Assembly (NCBI RefSeq): GCF_002906165.1
Contig: NZ_PPCN01000011.1
Location: 62,001-126,000, forward strand
Source of the DNA: Roseibium marinum
GTDB taxonomy: Bacteria; Pseudomonadota; Alphaproteobacteria; Rhizobiales; Stappiaceae
Reading direction: 5' to 3'
DNA: 64,000 nucleotides
In this document: in pieces, positions 44,024-53,280 of the stretch
Position numbering within the stretch: the stretch's first letter is position 1
Layout: each line of letters starts with the position of its first letter
The notes under the pieces: model-generated
What the model was told of the DNA's origin: nothing
Databases searched by the model: none
The model's input: only the letters and a program-made list of their open reading frames with translations
Made by a program: the position numbers and the translations under genes

Positions 44024-44391
44024 CAAAAATGCTCCTTGCGGCAGGCATCCAGGATTTTCCGGCAGACACCGTCGAGATCGGTCACGACCTCCGTATTCCA
44101 GAACCGCAGAACCGTCCAGCCGAGGGAACGGAGCGTTCGGTCTCGCCGTTCATCGCTGGCTCGACCTTGAATTTCACCGTGCCGGGAACCGTCCAACTCA
44201 ACGATCAAACGATGGGTTGGCGCTGCGAAATCCACGATGTATCCGGCGATTGGCATCTGACGTCGAAAGGCAAGCCCTTCAAGCCGGTGACCTCCGATAA
44301 CTTGCCAAAGCTTTTTCTCCGCTTCCGTCATATCCGAACGGAGTTTCCGTGCGTTGCTTCTGAGACTTTGGGGGATCTTCTGATGTGGCAT
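44023..44391 (-). CDS. DUF559 endonuclease-like protein
   Basis: A 122-residue protein of the DUF559 group, related to very-short-patch-repair-type nucleases. It contains MTEAEKKLWQVI, FRRQMPIAGYIVDFAAP and LIVELDGSRH, the latter two carrying the acidic residues expected in a PD-(D/E)XK-type site, and ends TVLRFWNTEV...CRKEHF. The frame is open 300 bases further upstream, but that stretch is repeat DNA. DUF559 genes are often seen near GC-rich palindromic repeats in Hyphomicrobiales, as here (from memory, not checked). Confidence 0.85.
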   Translation of the reverse strand: MPHQKIPQSLRSNARKLRSDMTEAEKKLWQVIGGHRLEGLAFRRQMPIAGYIVDFAAPTHRLIVELDGSRHGEIQGRASDERRDRTLRSLGWTVLRFWNTEVVTDLDGVCRKILDACRKEHF

Positions 44392-44445
44392 CGGGCAGGC
44401 TCTTTTTTGTATCCCGAAGACAGCGTGTGGAACCGAGGCTGTATA

Positions 44446-44492
44446 CCCCCCTCTACCCGCCAAGGCGGGCATCTCCCCCGCAAGGGGGGAGA
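44446..44492 (+). repeat. GC-rich palindromic repeat, copy A
   Basis: CCCCCCTCT, then a small hairpin CCCGCC-AA-GGCGGG, then ATCTCCCCCGCAAGGGGGGAGA, itself a hairpin around GCAA. It lies just upstream of the DUF559 gene and matches copy B in the opposite orientation. Confidence 0.75.
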
Positions 44493-44614
44493 CTGGAGTT
44501 TGCCGCATTCGCCCGGTGAAATTTAATTCATTCGATGTGAGAAGACCTTGCGAACGGCCACGCTGCCACAGTCCACCGAGGACTTTGTGAGCACAGCGGC
44601 CCGGCAGACGCCCC

Positions 44615-44660
44615 TCTCCCCCCTTGCGGGGCAGATGTCCCCGCAGGAGACAGAGGGGGG
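44615..44660 (-). repeat. GC-rich palindromic repeat, copy B
   Basis: Read on the minus strand: CCCCCCTCTGTCTCCTGCGG, then GGACATCTGCC and CCGCAAGGGGGGAGA. Same framework as copy A (CCCCCCTCT - variable hairpin - ATCTSCCCCGCAAGGGGGGA), inverted, 122 bases away and 28 bases from the cysS stop. Confidence 0.75.
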
Positions 44661-44687
44661 TATGTGGCCTATCCGCCAGAACGACCC

Positions 44688-46103
44688 TCACCTCTTGACC
44701 TCCCAGGTAGTCACCCGCTCGCCGGTTTCTGAGTCTTTTGAATCCTTTAGGAGGATACCCTGAGATGTCAGATCATCCCGGATCCGGTCGGCTTCCGCCC
44801 AGTTTTTGTTTCCGAGCGCTGCCAGACGGGCCGCGACGGATGCTTCAACCGCCGCCGTGTCGATGCCCGACAGGTCGGCCTTGACCGGCGAGAGTCCAAG
44901 CAAAGCCGCCGAGGCGGAATAGACCGCCAGCTTTTGCGGGTCCTTTGCCGCTTCGCCGGCCAGGGCGTGCAGGGACTGGATGGCGACGGTGGTATTCAGG
45001 TCATCGCAAAGCGCCGCGACGATTTCCGGCGCGGGCCCGGCCTGCGTTGCCACCGGTTCCGGCCACTTGGCCAGAAGGTTCTCCGCTTCTTCCAGCTTGC
45101 GCACCGAAAAGTCGATCGGTTCGCGGTAGTTGGTCATCACCATGGCAAGCCGCAACACTTCGCCCGGCCATTTGCGGCCGCCGAAATTTTCCGTTTCCAG
45201 CAGTTCCTGTATGGTGAAGAAATTGCCCTCCGATTTGGACATCTTCCTGCCTTCGACCTGCAGAAAACCGTTATGGAGCCAATAGTTGGCCATGGTTTGC
45301 GTCCCATGCGCGCAGCGGGACTGGGCGATCTCGTTTTCATGGTGCGGGAAGATCAGGTCCAGGCCCCCGCCGTGGATGTCGAACACCTTGCCCAAGTGAT
45401 GCTCGCTCATGACCGAGCACTCGATATGCCAGCCCGGGCGCCCGCGGCCCCAGGGGCTCTGCCAGCCCGGTTCGTCTCCCGAAGACAGTTTCCACAAGAC
45501 GAAATCACCCGGATTTTTCTTGTGCGCATCGACGGCGATACGGGCGCCCGCCATCTGTTCGTCCAGCTTGCGTTTGGAAAGTCCGCCGTAGTCCGGCATG
45601 GAGGCCGTATCGAAGAGCACCTCCCCGCCCGCTTCATAGGCGTGACCTTTTTCAATCAGCACCGCGATCATGTCGATCATGCCGCCGATATGGCCGGTCG
45701 CCCGCGGTTCGAAACTCGGCTCCAGAACAGCCAGCGCCGCGATGTCCTTGTGGAACTGGTCAGCGGTTTTCTTCGTCACACCGGCGATGGCTTCATTCAG
45801 CGGCAGATCCGGGAAGTCCCTGAGCGCCCGCGCGTTGATCTTGTCGTCGACGTCGGTGATGTTGCGCACATAAGTGACATGGTCCGCGCCATAGAGATGC
45901 CGCAACAGGCGGAAAAGCACGTCGAAGACGATGACGGGCCGGGCATTGCCGATATGCGCGAAATCGTAGACCGTCGGCCCGCAGACATAAAGACGCACGT
46001 TTTCATCATCGATCGCCCGGAAGTCTTCCTTGCGGCGCGTCAATGTGTTGGTGAGCCTCAAACCCTTGAAAGTGCCGGATGACCCGGTCTCGGCGGCGCT
46101 CAT
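44688..46103 (-). CDS. cysS: Cysteinyl-tRNA synthetase
   Basis: A 471-residue class I synthetase charging tRNA-Cys. It has [20 protein letters not shown] with a zinc Cys and the HIGN (HIGH) motif, [13 protein letters not shown] and [19 protein letters not shown] for zinc binding, and KMSKSEGNF (about residue 268). Length is standard. It is divergent from the L,D-transpeptidase gene. Confidence 0.96.
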   Translation of the reverse strand: MSAAETGSSGTFKGLRLTNTLTRRKEDFRAIDDENVRLYVCGPTVYDFAHIGNARPVIVFDVLFRLLRHLYGADHVTYVRNITDVDDKINARALRDFPDLPLNEAIAGVTKKTADQFHKDIAALAVLEPSFEPRATGHIGGMIDMIAVLIEKGHAYEAGGEVLFDTASMPDYGGLSKRKLDEQMAGARIAVDAHKKNPGDFVLWKLSSGDEPGWQSPWGRGRPGWHIECSVMSEHHLGKVFDIHGGGLDLIFPHHENEIAQSRCAHGTQTMANYWLHNGFLQVEGRKMSKSEGNFFTIQELLETENFGGRKWPGEVLRLAMVMTNYREPIDFSVRKLEEAENLLAKWPEPVATQAGPAPEIVAALCDDLNTTVAIQSLHALAGEAAKDPQKLAVYSASAALLGLSPVKADLSGIDTAAVEASVAARLAALGNKNWAEADRIRDDLTSQGILLKDSKDSETGERVTTWEVKR

Positions 46104-46378
46104 GTCAAACGGTCTCCTGGCCGGCTGGCCGGGCGGTCCGTCTCAGGGGAAATTTTGCCATGAGGGATCGGCCACAGCCAGCGGTGTCGCTAGCTGCAAA
46201 TAATGGTGATCGAAATGATGTTCCGTGTGGCCGTCATCATGGCCACTTTATGGACCGGAAGACGGAAGCCGGTCAAGACCGCAATTGCCGGCAAATGCTG
46301 AAAGCCGCCAACGCGGCGTTGGCGGCCGGCACGACTTCGACTAGTCTTCTGCACGTGGGAATCAGAGGGGGCTTTCCC

Positions 46379-48049
46379 GTGAAATGCATTCGTTCGTTCC
46401 GTTCTTTATCTTCTGCTTTGCTGTTGGTGTCCGTTGTGGCTCTTTCTCCGGCGCTGACCGCCGGTTTCGCGCAGGCACAGTCCGCAGCGCCCGAGGCTTC
46501 GGGGGCCGAAACGGCTGCGCCACCGGCTGCCGGTGAGCCGCAAACACCGATCGCGGAAGCGATTCAGGCCGCCATATCCACGGATATCCCGGACGGGCTG
46601 GCGCGTTACTACGGCAACAGGGCTTTCGCCCCTGTGTGGTTCGATCAGAACGGCTTGAGCGAAAAGGCGCATCTGGTGATCGCCGCGATGGCCGCGGCCA
46701 ACGACCATGCGCTCAATCCTAACAACTACGGCCCGCTGGACCTGGTTCAATTGTCGGAGACGGCACGAACACCCGATGAGTGGGCCCAGTTCGATCTTCA
46801 GCTTTCCGTTCAGTTCCTGCGCTATGCCACCCACCTGTCCTCCGGCCGTGTGCAGCCCAACAGGGTCAATCAGGCGCTCAATCTCTTTCCCGACCGGCCG
46901 GAGCCGGAAACGCTGTTTGAAACGGCGGAAAAAGCTGCCGATTTCAGTGCGTTTCTTGAAAGCCTCGTTCCCCGGTCCGACAATTACGCCAGGCTGAAGC
47001 GGCGGCTTGCCCAATACAGAAAAAAGGCGGCCGAGGGCGGGTTCACGCCAGTCCCGGACGGCGACGTCCTCAAACCCGGCATGAGCGACCCGCGCGTCGC
47101 CGTGTTGCGGACCCGGCTGATGGAAGAGGATATTCCGGGCGCCGGAGATCACACCGGCGAGGTCTATGACGGCGCGCTGGTCGAGGCGGTGAAGGTCTTT
47201 CAGGACTATCATGGCCTGGAAACCGACGGTGTCATCGGCAAGAACACGCTGGAGCGCATCAATATTCCCATCCAGGAAAAGCTCATCCAGATGGAGCTCA
47301 ACATGGAGCGGCGACGCTGGATGCGCGATGACCTTGGAGACTTCTATGTCTTCGTCAATCTTGCCGACCAGAACCTGAAGGTGGTGCGCGACGGCAAGAC
47401 CGTCCACACGACCCGGGTCGTTGTCGGCAAGCCTTATCATGCGACCCCGGTCTTTTCCGACCGCCTGGAATACGTGGAAATAAACCCCTTCTGGAACGTG
47501 CCCTATTCCATCGCGACAAAGGAATATCTTCCGAAGCTGAAGAAAAATCCGTCAGCGCTGAGCGCGCAGAACATCCGGATCTTCGAGAACGAACGGGAAG
47601 TTCCCGCCACTCAGGTAGCCTGGAACAGCTATTCGGGAGGCAATTTCCCCTTCCGGCTGCGCCAGGACCCGGGAAACGGCAACGCCCTTGGCCGTGTCAA
47701 ATTCATGTTCCCCAACAAGTTCAACATCTACATCCACGACACACCGTCGAAATCCCTGTTCTCACGATCCGAACGGGCGTTCAGCCACGGCTGCATCAGG
47801 GTTCTCGATCCCTTTGCGCTTGCCGATGTTCTGTTGCAAGACGTCAATTCCACTCCCGGATACTGGGAACAGGTGCGCGACAGCGGAGAGCGGCAGGTCG
47901 TAAAGTCGCAAACGCCCATCGAGGTTCACCTGACATATCTGACCGCCTGGATGAACAAGGACGGTTCCACCCATTTCAGAAAGGACATCTACGGGCGTGA
48001 CAAAGTTCTGCTGGACGCCCTCAGAACGGCTATGACGCAGAACCTATGA
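46379..48049 (+). CDS. L,D-transpeptidase, YcbB-type
   Basis: A 556-residue periplasmic enzyme that forms 3-3 crosslinks in peptidoglycan or attaches proteins to it. Signal peptide to about residue 33 (SALLLVSVVALSPALTAGFA), an N-terminal scaffold domain, a peptidoglycan-binding domain (RVAVLRTRLMEEDIPGAG...VFQDYHGLETDGVIGKNTLE) and the YkuD catalytic motif IYIHDTP...FSHGCIRVLDP with Cys near residue 475. GTG 46379 follows AGAGGGGG and starts the signal peptide; the frame is open upstream without similarity. Confidence 0.92.
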   Translation: MKCIRSFRSLSSALLLVSVVALSPALTAGFAQAQSAAPEASGAETAAPPAAGEPQTPIAEAIQAAISTDIPDGLARYYGNRAFAPVWFDQNGLSEKAHLVIAAMAAANDHALNPNNYGPLDLVQLSETARTPDEWAQFDLQLSVQFLRYATHLSSGRVQPNRVNQALNLFPDRPEPETLFETAEKAADFSAFLESLVPRSDNYARLKRRLAQYRKKAAEGGFTPVPDGDVLKPGMSDPRVAVLRTRLMEEDIPGAGDHTGEVYDGALVEAVKVFQDYHGLETDGVIGKNTLERINIPIQEKLIQMELNMERRRWMRDDLGDFYVFVNLADQNLKVVRDGKTVHTTRVVVGKPYHATPVFSDRLEYVEINPFWNVPYSIATKEYLPKLKKNPSALSAQNIRIFENEREVPATQVAWNSYSGGNFPFRLRQDPGNGNALGRVKFMFPNKFNIYIHDTPSKSLFSRSERAFSHGCIRVLDPFALADVLLQDVNSTPGYWEQVRDSGERQVVKSQTPIEVHLTYLTAWMNKDGSTHFRKDIYGRDKVLLDALRTAMTQNL

Positions 48050-48190
48050 TCGCTATAACAGATTGATTATTATCATATTTTCAATTTGTTTAGATAACTG
48101 AACGCAAGCTGAACGGGCCACTCAGCATGGGTTCAAGGCAGCGCCGGTAATCTCCGGGCAATCGAAACGGATTGCCTTCAGGAGACGACC

Positions 48191-48379
48191 ATGTTGAACC
48201 GCCTTTTTGTCCTCATCTTCCTCGCCATCGTTCTGGCAGGACCGTTCGCGGCAATTATCGCGATCACCGACGGCACCAAGGCGTTCGGCCAGGAAATGCA
48301 GCAGAAAAGCCTGTGCCTCATGTCCGGTACGGGCTGCGGCAACGGAAACATCATTGTCACCGCCGCGAGCCGGATATAA
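48191..48379 (+). CDS. Small protein with signal-like N-terminus
   Basis: A 62-residue protein: MLNRLFVLIFLAIVLAGPFA is a hydrophobic N-terminal segment, followed by a short polar part with two Cys residues in CLMSGTGCGNG. AGGAG lies seven bases upstream of the ATG. It is probably exported or membrane-bound. No family is recognised. Confidence 0.6.
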   Translation: MLNRLFVLIFLAIVLAGPFAAIIAITDGTKAFGQEMQQKSLCLMSGTGCGNGNIIVTAASRI

Positions 48380-48390
48380 AAGCAGCAGCA

Positions 48391-48504
48391 GATCAACTTT
48401 TCCGCTTTCATACGGAATGATGTGAAATCAGAAAAGTTGATCGGTTTTAAAGTGCTCAAGCATCTTGTCCGCCTAAGGGTACGGACCGCAGGGTGCTCCA
48501 GAGC
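48391..48504 (+). repeat. Intergenic two-module repeat, copy 5
   Basis: Best-formed copy. Module A: GATCAACTTTTC (48391-48402) and its exact complement GAAAAGTTGATC (48431-48442). It is followed by GGTTTTAAAGTGCTC and module B, a weaker hairpin GTCCGCC...GGTACGGACC, ending GGGTGCTCC. It lies between a small gene and an ArsR gene. Confidence 0.75.
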
Positions 48505-48557
48505 GGGAACGGTTGCTCCTGCTTGCAGTTTACCGGCATGTTTGGCAAGGTTGCTCC

Positions 48558-48899
48558 ATGGATTATGACTTGCTTGAAGAGAAGGCGGAATCCGCTGCGG
48601 AGTTCTTGAAGATGATGGCGTCCGCTCCGCGCCTTCTCCTGATGTGCCTCGTTCTGGAAGAAGAGCGCAGCGTCGGTGAACTTGCGGAAAAGACGGGCCT
48701 GCGCATGCCGACGGTTTCCCAGCAGCTCGCCCTCTTGCGCGCGCAGGGACTGGTGACGACCCGCCGGGAAGGCACCACCATTTACTACAGACTTGCCAGC
48801 GAAGCTGTCAAAGACATCATGGCGATGCTCTACAAGCATTTCTGCGCCGGTTCGGATCTGCCCGTCGCGCAACATCTGGAAAGCCTGGAAGCGAAGTGA
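48558..48899 (+). CDS. ArsR family transcriptional regulator
   Basis: A 113-residue winged-helix regulator: FLKMMASAPRLLLMCLVLEE, VGELAEKTGLRMPTVSQQLA, LRAQGLVTTRREGTTIYYRL. ATG 48558 was chosen over a frame extending to 48513. No metal-binding Cys cluster is seen except Cys in HFCAGSD. Nearby target is not obvious; the CreA gene downstream is on the other strand. Confidence 0.88.
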   Translation: MDYDLLEEKAESAAEFLKMMASAPRLLLMCLVLEEERSVGELAEKTGLRMPTVSQQLALLRAQGLVTTRREGTTIYYRLASEAVKDIMAMLYKHFCAGSDLPVAQHLESLEAK

Positions 48900-48931
48900 T
48901 CCGCGTTGCGGCGCCGGATTCAGTTCCCGTC

Positions 48932-49447
48932 TCAGTCGGTGAGGAAATCACCGCATTTCGGCGGCATCTGGTCGCCCCAGGGCATCAGCGGAACGGTTGA
49001 AGTCGAATTTTTCGGACTGCCCTCGATCAGCTTGTCGGAATAGACCAGATAGACCAGAACGTTGCGTTTGATGTCGCAGCCCCGCACGATCCGCATCTTC
49101 TTGAAGACGAAAGACCGGCGCTGGCGGAACATTTCCTCGCCCTGTTCGAACTTCTCCTTGATGGTAACCGGCCCCACCTGGCGGCAGGCGAGCGAGACGT
49201 CGGAGACTTCCTCGGCAACGCCAAGCCAGCCGGTAACACCACCTTTTTCAGGAACCGTGAAATGACAGGCAACGCCATCGACAATCGGGTCGTCGATCGC
49301 GTAGGTAGCCAGCTTGTGGTCCGGTGTCAGGAGTTTCCAGACGGTCGATTTCTTGAAGATCAGATCGGGTTCATCGGCGGCAAGAGCAGCGCCCGCCCCC
49401 TGAACGCACAGTACAAGAGCAAGAGCGATTGCGGTCAGGAAACGCAT
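48932..49447 (-). CDS. creA: CreA family protein
   Basis: A 171-residue periplasmic protein. Signal peptide to about residue 23 (FLTAIALALVLCVQGAGAALA). The mature part has VDGVACHFTVPEKGGVTGWL, SLACRQVGP and RGCDIKRNVLVYLVYSDKLI, the CreA pattern. CreA's function is unknown; it sits in the cre locus in enterics. ATG 49447 has GGAGG six bases upstream. Confidence 0.92.
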   Translation of the reverse strand: MRFLTAIALALVLCVQGAGAALAADEPDLIFKKSTVWKLLTPDHKLATYAIDDPIVDGVACHFTVPEKGGVTGWLGVAEEVSDVSLACRQVGPVTIKEKFEQGEEMFRQRRSFVFKKMRIVRGCDIKRNVLVYLVYSDKLIEGSPKNSTSTVPLMPWGDQMPPKCGDFLTD

Positions 49448-49583
49448 TGGGACCTCCGGGTGTGAATCGAGTGACATGTGGGGTTCGCCATCGGGCGATC
49501 AAGCAAGGCCGTCAAATAAATCAAAACGCGCGCCGAGACGGCGCGCGCATACGGAAATTACACAAAACGGTTGCCGCAGCCTG

Positions 49584-50882
49584 TCAGCGGGCGTTTTCCA
49601 GAACCTTTTCCGTGTCTTCCCCGGCCGTATCCTCGGGCTGCGCGGCTTCGCCATCCTCGTCTTCCGCCCCGGCGATGTCTTGCGCGGAAAGATCCGGACC
49701 ACCCTCTTCGTCCGCCTGTTCCAGGGAGGCGGCGAAATCGCTGTCGGCAACCAGCTCGCGCTTGCCGTCTCCAGCGTCTGCCTCGTTCGCGGCGTCTTCC
49801 GCCTCCAGGTCAGATACAGGCTCAGGCTCGGTATCCGCGGCCGTTTCAGCAGCGTCCCCGGCGGACAGGGCGATGGAGGAAAAGCCACCCAGGGCATCTT
49901 CCAGATCCGCCAGGCGCTCCCGCGTCCACACCTGGGGCTGATCCAGTCCGAGCGCTTCGTCATAAGCCCGGGCAAGGCTGAGAGGCAGATTGAATTCAAA
50001 ACCGGTCATGGATCCAAAGCGTGGCTCCAGCGCATCCTTCACAGCCAGAAAAGTATCCTTCAGGCCGAGGCTCTGGACGACGCAGGCAGCAGCGGCATCG
50101 TGCAGGGTTGTGACGAAATCCCGCGTGGTCTCGATGGCCTTGGCAACGGCGGAAGCGCCGATCGCCGGGCGTCCGCGGCCGGGCATGAGGGACGTGGGCC
50201 GGAAGGCGGAAATTCGGTCAAGGGCGCGCGGCCAGTCGGCCAGATGCGCGTCGCCGCAGAAGGGTACCGCCGATTTCTGGACCAGATCGCCCGCGAACAG
50301 GACCCCGCGGGCCGGCACCCAGACCACAAGGTCTCCCATGGTGTGTCCACGGCCGAGATGCATCAGCCTGACGTCCAGTCCTCCAAGATCGATCGTCATG
50401 GAGGACGCGATGGTCATCGTCGGTCCGACGATACCGGCATTTTCAGGCAGTCCCTCAAAAAGAGCCGGCATGCGTTGCCTTGAGACGCGGATCTCCTCAC
50501 TGCCCCGCGTGTCCATCATCCGCCGGGTCAGATCGGAGGCGACAATCTCCCCCGGTTCGAAAGCCAGGGCACCTAGACAGCTGTCTGAATGAAAATGGGT
50601 CAGAACCACCTGTTTGACGGGTTTATCCGTGAGGTCGCGAATTTTCTGGAGAACCTTTTCCGCCAGTTGGGGCGTTGCCTGACCGTCAACGACCAGCACC
50701 GCCTTTTCGCCGATGATCACGCCGGTATTGGAACATCCGTCCGCGCTGTAGGCGTAACAGCCGCGTCCGAGTTCCTCGAACCGCCCGTTTTCACCAGGCA
50801 CAGTGCCGGACTTGTTGTTGATCTCTACCATAGCGGTCTCGCTTTCCTGCCGGCTGACGGTCTGACTTCTCATGCTTTTCAT
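49584..50882 (-). CDS. MBL-fold metallohydrolase with acidic C-terminal tail
   Basis: A 432-residue protein (415 if the start is ATG 50831). The metallo-beta-lactamase domain covers about residues 30-300: VVLTHFHSDSCLGAL (metal site), HLGRGHTMGDLVVWV and LFAGDLVQKSAVPF. From about residue 340 the chain becomes strongly acidic and low-complexity (PEPVSDLEAEDAANEADAGD) to the end. The tail is unusual for the family. The substrate is not known; some relatives belong to quinoprotein-linked groups. Confidence 0.85.
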   Translation of the reverse strand: MKSMRSQTVSRQESETAMVEINNKSGTVPGENGRFEELGRGCYAYSADGCSNTGVIIGEKAVLVVDGQATPQLAEKVLQKIRDLTDKPVKQVVLTHFHSDSCLGALAFEPGEIVASDLTRRMMDTRGSEEIRVSRQRMPALFEGLPENAGIVGPTMTIASSMTIDLGGLDVRLMHLGRGHTMGDLVVWVPARGVLFAGDLVQKSAVPFCGDAHLADWPRALDRISAFRPTSLMPGRGRPAIGASAVAKAIETTRDFVTTLHDAAAACVVQSLGLKDTFLAVKDALEPRFGSMTGFEFNLPLSLARAYDEALGLDQPQVWTRERLADLEDALGGFSSIALSAGDAAETAADTEPEPVSDLEAEDAANEADAGDGKRELVADSDFAASLEQADEEGGPDLSAQDIAGAEDEDGEAAQPEDTAGEDTEKVLENAR

Positions 50883-51218
50883 CCGGAAAAACGTCTTTTA
50901 CTGTTGACTGCAGCGTCTCAGTTTCCATCCCTGATTCGCAAACTTTCATTCTCCAATTCGTTAACTAATCCTTTCTTATCAACAGATAGGTCAGCTTAAA
51001 TCGCAGCTTTTCGACTATATACGCTCAAGCTCTCCGTCAACCTTGCTTGCATTACCGCGTTTTTACCGAAGCAGCGCTGGTTGTCTTTTCCGATTTGTTC
51101 AGTTGGTTATACTTGCTAGTTATCGAACGTGGCCGGATGACGGCAACTTTATCTGCCGGTCCTGACGCGCGTCCGGTATGACAGCGCATAACGAAATTTC
51201 CGAGGCAGCTTCCAACTC
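50883..51218. other. Divergent intergenic region
   Basis: About 335 bases between the MBL gene and the marR-type gene. AT-richer between 50935 and 51020 and again near 51100, so both promoters are likely here. No gene or repeat is recognised. Confidence 0.4.
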
Positions 51219-51719
51219 ATGTCCGAAGACCCCGTTCCCCCCCTCGATCAGACCTGCGGCGAGGACGAAATCCGGCCGGTTCTGAAGCTCAACAGGTTCC
51301 TGCCCTACCGGCTCAACCACCTTGCGGAGACCGTCAGCCGCTCCTTTTCGAAAATCTATGCCGGCAAATACGGCATAGGCGTTCCCGAATGGCGGGTGGT
51401 CGCCACCCTCGGCGAGCATCACGCCATGACCGCGCGCGACATCAGCCAGGCAACCGCCATGCACAAGACCAAGGTGAGCCGCGCGGTGGCAGCGCTCGAA
51501 CAACGCGGGCTGATCGTGCGTGGCAGAAACCCTGACGATCAGCGCGAGCAAATGCTGAAGCTCAGCCCCGAGGGCTGTGCCATGTATGAGGAACTGATCC
51601 CGGAAGCCCTGGTCTATTCCGCAAAACTGCAGAATGCCCTCACCGAGGAGCAGAAAGCGCTTCTTGACGACATCTTCGAACGCCTGCTCACCGCGGCCAG
51701 TTCCACCCCGCGTGAATAG
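51219..51719 (+). CDS. MarR family transcriptional regulator
   Basis: A 166-residue MarR-type winged-helix protein: FLPYRLNHLAETVSRSFSKI, GIGVPEWRVVATLGEHHAMT, HKTKVSRAVAALEQRGLIVR, NPDDQREQMLKLSPEG. The DNA-binding wing and recognition helix are complete. The ligand is unknown. The gene stands alone between divergent and repeat-bearing spacers. Confidence 0.92.
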   Translation: MSEDPVPPLDQTCGEDEIRPVLKLNRFLPYRLNHLAETVSRSFSKIYAGKYGIGVPEWRVVATLGEHHAMTARDISQATAMHKTKVSRAVAALEQRGLIVRGRNPDDQREQMLKLSPEGCAMYEELIPEALVYSAKLQNALTEEQKALLDDIFERLLTAASSTPRE

Positions 51720-51812
51720 GCATTCTTTCGGATGCCGGTATTAACCGAACGTCAGAGCTTTCATTGCTATTGATAGGGGTAACAGCGATAGTGAAGCCGA
51801 CGGCCCGGGTCA

Positions 51813-51867
51813 TCTTTCAGAGCGTTAGTTCATCTTGTCCGCGTTCATCTGAATGCGTGGATGCATC
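51813..51867 (+). repeat. Intergenic repeat, module B only, copy 6
   Basis: TTTCAGAGCGTTAGTTC, then ATCTTGTCCGCGTTCATCTG and AATGCGTGGATGCATC, similar to module B of copies 3 and 5 (AGAGC...CTTGTYCGCGTTCAT). Module A is missing. Located upstream of the DUF2865 gene. Confidence 0.6.
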
Positions 51868-51909
51868 AGGGCCGGTCCGGCGCAAGGCAATGCGCTGCAG
51901 GGGAAGGGT

Positions 51910-53280
51910 ATGTGGTTTCGCAGCACCGTCTGGTCTGGTGATTTCGTGCGTGCACTTGTCGTGTGCGCGGCATTCCTGTTGCCCTTGAACACTGCCGCCG
52001 CCGCCAGCTGTTCCGGTCTGAAGGCCGAATTGCGGCGGCTGGAGTCCGGTTCCGCTTCCAGTTCACCCGCTGCCAGGAAATGGACGACCGCCCGGAGCCA
52101 GCAGCAAAAGGCGATCACGGCGGCTGAGCGCGATGCCCGATATTTAGGCTGCGCGAGCGCGGCGACACCCAACTGCCAGAGCCTCAACGGCAAGATCAGG
52201 CGCATGAAGGCCAATCTGTCCGCGATCGAGCGTCAGCTTGCCAAGGCTGGCGGCGGCTCTTCGGGCAATGCCAAACGGTTGAGACAGGTCCGCTCGCAAC
52301 TTGCCGGACAGAATTGCAACGCGCCCGCCTCCGCCCGGCAGGCACAGGCCGAGCAAACCGGCGATCAGGACAAACCTCGCTCCCTGCTGTCGCGTCTTTT
52401 CAATCCCCGCTCCCAGCCGGAGCAACGCTCAAAAGCGACAGTGGACCTTGCCTCCGCCAGATCGGGAGACCGGGAAATCGCCGCTGTGCGTGCGCAGAAA
52501 AACAGCGGGGCGTCGCGTGTACGTCTTCCCTCCGGCGGCACCTTCCGCACTCTTTGCGTGCGCACCTGCGACGGCTATTTCTTCCCGCTGAGCTTTTCGG
52601 CGGGTAAGGACCAGTTCGGCTATGACGAAGCCCGCTGTTCGGAAATCTGCCCGGCTGCGCAGACCGAGCTTTATGTCTACCGCAACCCGGGAGGCGACCA
52701 GTCGCAGATGATATCTCTGGCCGGGGCGCTCTATTCGGAACAACCCTATGCCGACCGCTACAAATCGGAATTCGTGGAAGGCTGCAGTTGCCGTCCGACA
52801 CGTCAGTCCCGCATGCGCTCCGACTGGACGGAGCTGACCTCCGGATCCGGCGACCGCGTGTTCTTTGCCGATATCAGCGCCGGACTGCCGAGGAGAACCC
52901 TGCAGCCGCCCCGCGGCGGAACGTTCGAGGACAACGCCGACACGCCCTCCCCCTTGTCGCGACCGCCGCTGCGAAGAGCGCAATTGCCGTCCCATGAAGA
53001 CCCCGACACCCTGATCAATCTGGAAAAGGGTTTTGACGTCACTGTCCCCTTGCACCAGGCCGCCGTAAGGCTGTCCCCCGATCAGGACCGGCCCACCGGC
53101 CCGTCGGTAACCGTGAACGGGTTGCCACTGCTGTCCGTGCGAGCGCTGGCAGGAGACGGTGCCGCGATGGATTCCCCGTTGGCTCCGGTGTTCAAAAGCA
53201 ACGATACGGGTTTCCGTCCGGCCCCCGGGGAAAAGGCATCCGTCAGGGTAGTCGGTCCAGAATATTTTGTCGCCCAATAA
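51910..53280 (+). CDS. DUF2865 family protein
   Basis: A 456-residue secreted protein. Signal peptide to about residue 31 ([20 protein letters not shown]). After a coiled N-terminal part ([20 protein letters not shown]) with several Cys, the DUF2865 core is [20 protein letters not shown]...[20 protein letters not shown]. The C-terminal half is Pro/Arg-rich. ATG 51910 has GGGGAAGGG upstream. Function unknown; typical of Hyphomicrobiales. Its last 38 bases overlap the end of gltX on the other strand. Confidence 0.87.
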   Translation: MWFRSTVWSGDFVRALVVCAAFLLPLNTAAAASCSGLKAELRRLESGSASSSPAARKWTTARSQQQKAITAAERDARYLGCASAATPNCQSLNGKIRRMKANLSAIERQLAKAGGGSSGNAKRLRQVRSQLAGQNCNAPASARQAQAEQTGDQDKPRSLLSRLFNPRSQPEQRSKATVDLASARSGDREIAAVRAQKNSGASRVRLPSGGTFRTLCVRTCDGYFFPLSFSAGKDQFGYDEARCSEICPAAQTELYVYRNPGGDQSQMISLAGALYSEQPYADRYKSEFVEGCSCRPTRQSRMRSDWTELTSGSGDRVFFADISAGLPRRTLQPPRGGTFEDNADTPSPLSRPPLRRAQLPSHEDPDTLINLEKGFDVTVPLHQAAVRLSPDQDRPTGPSVTVNGLPLLSVRALAGDGAAMDSPLAPVFKSNDTGFRPAPGEKASVRVVGPEYFVAQ

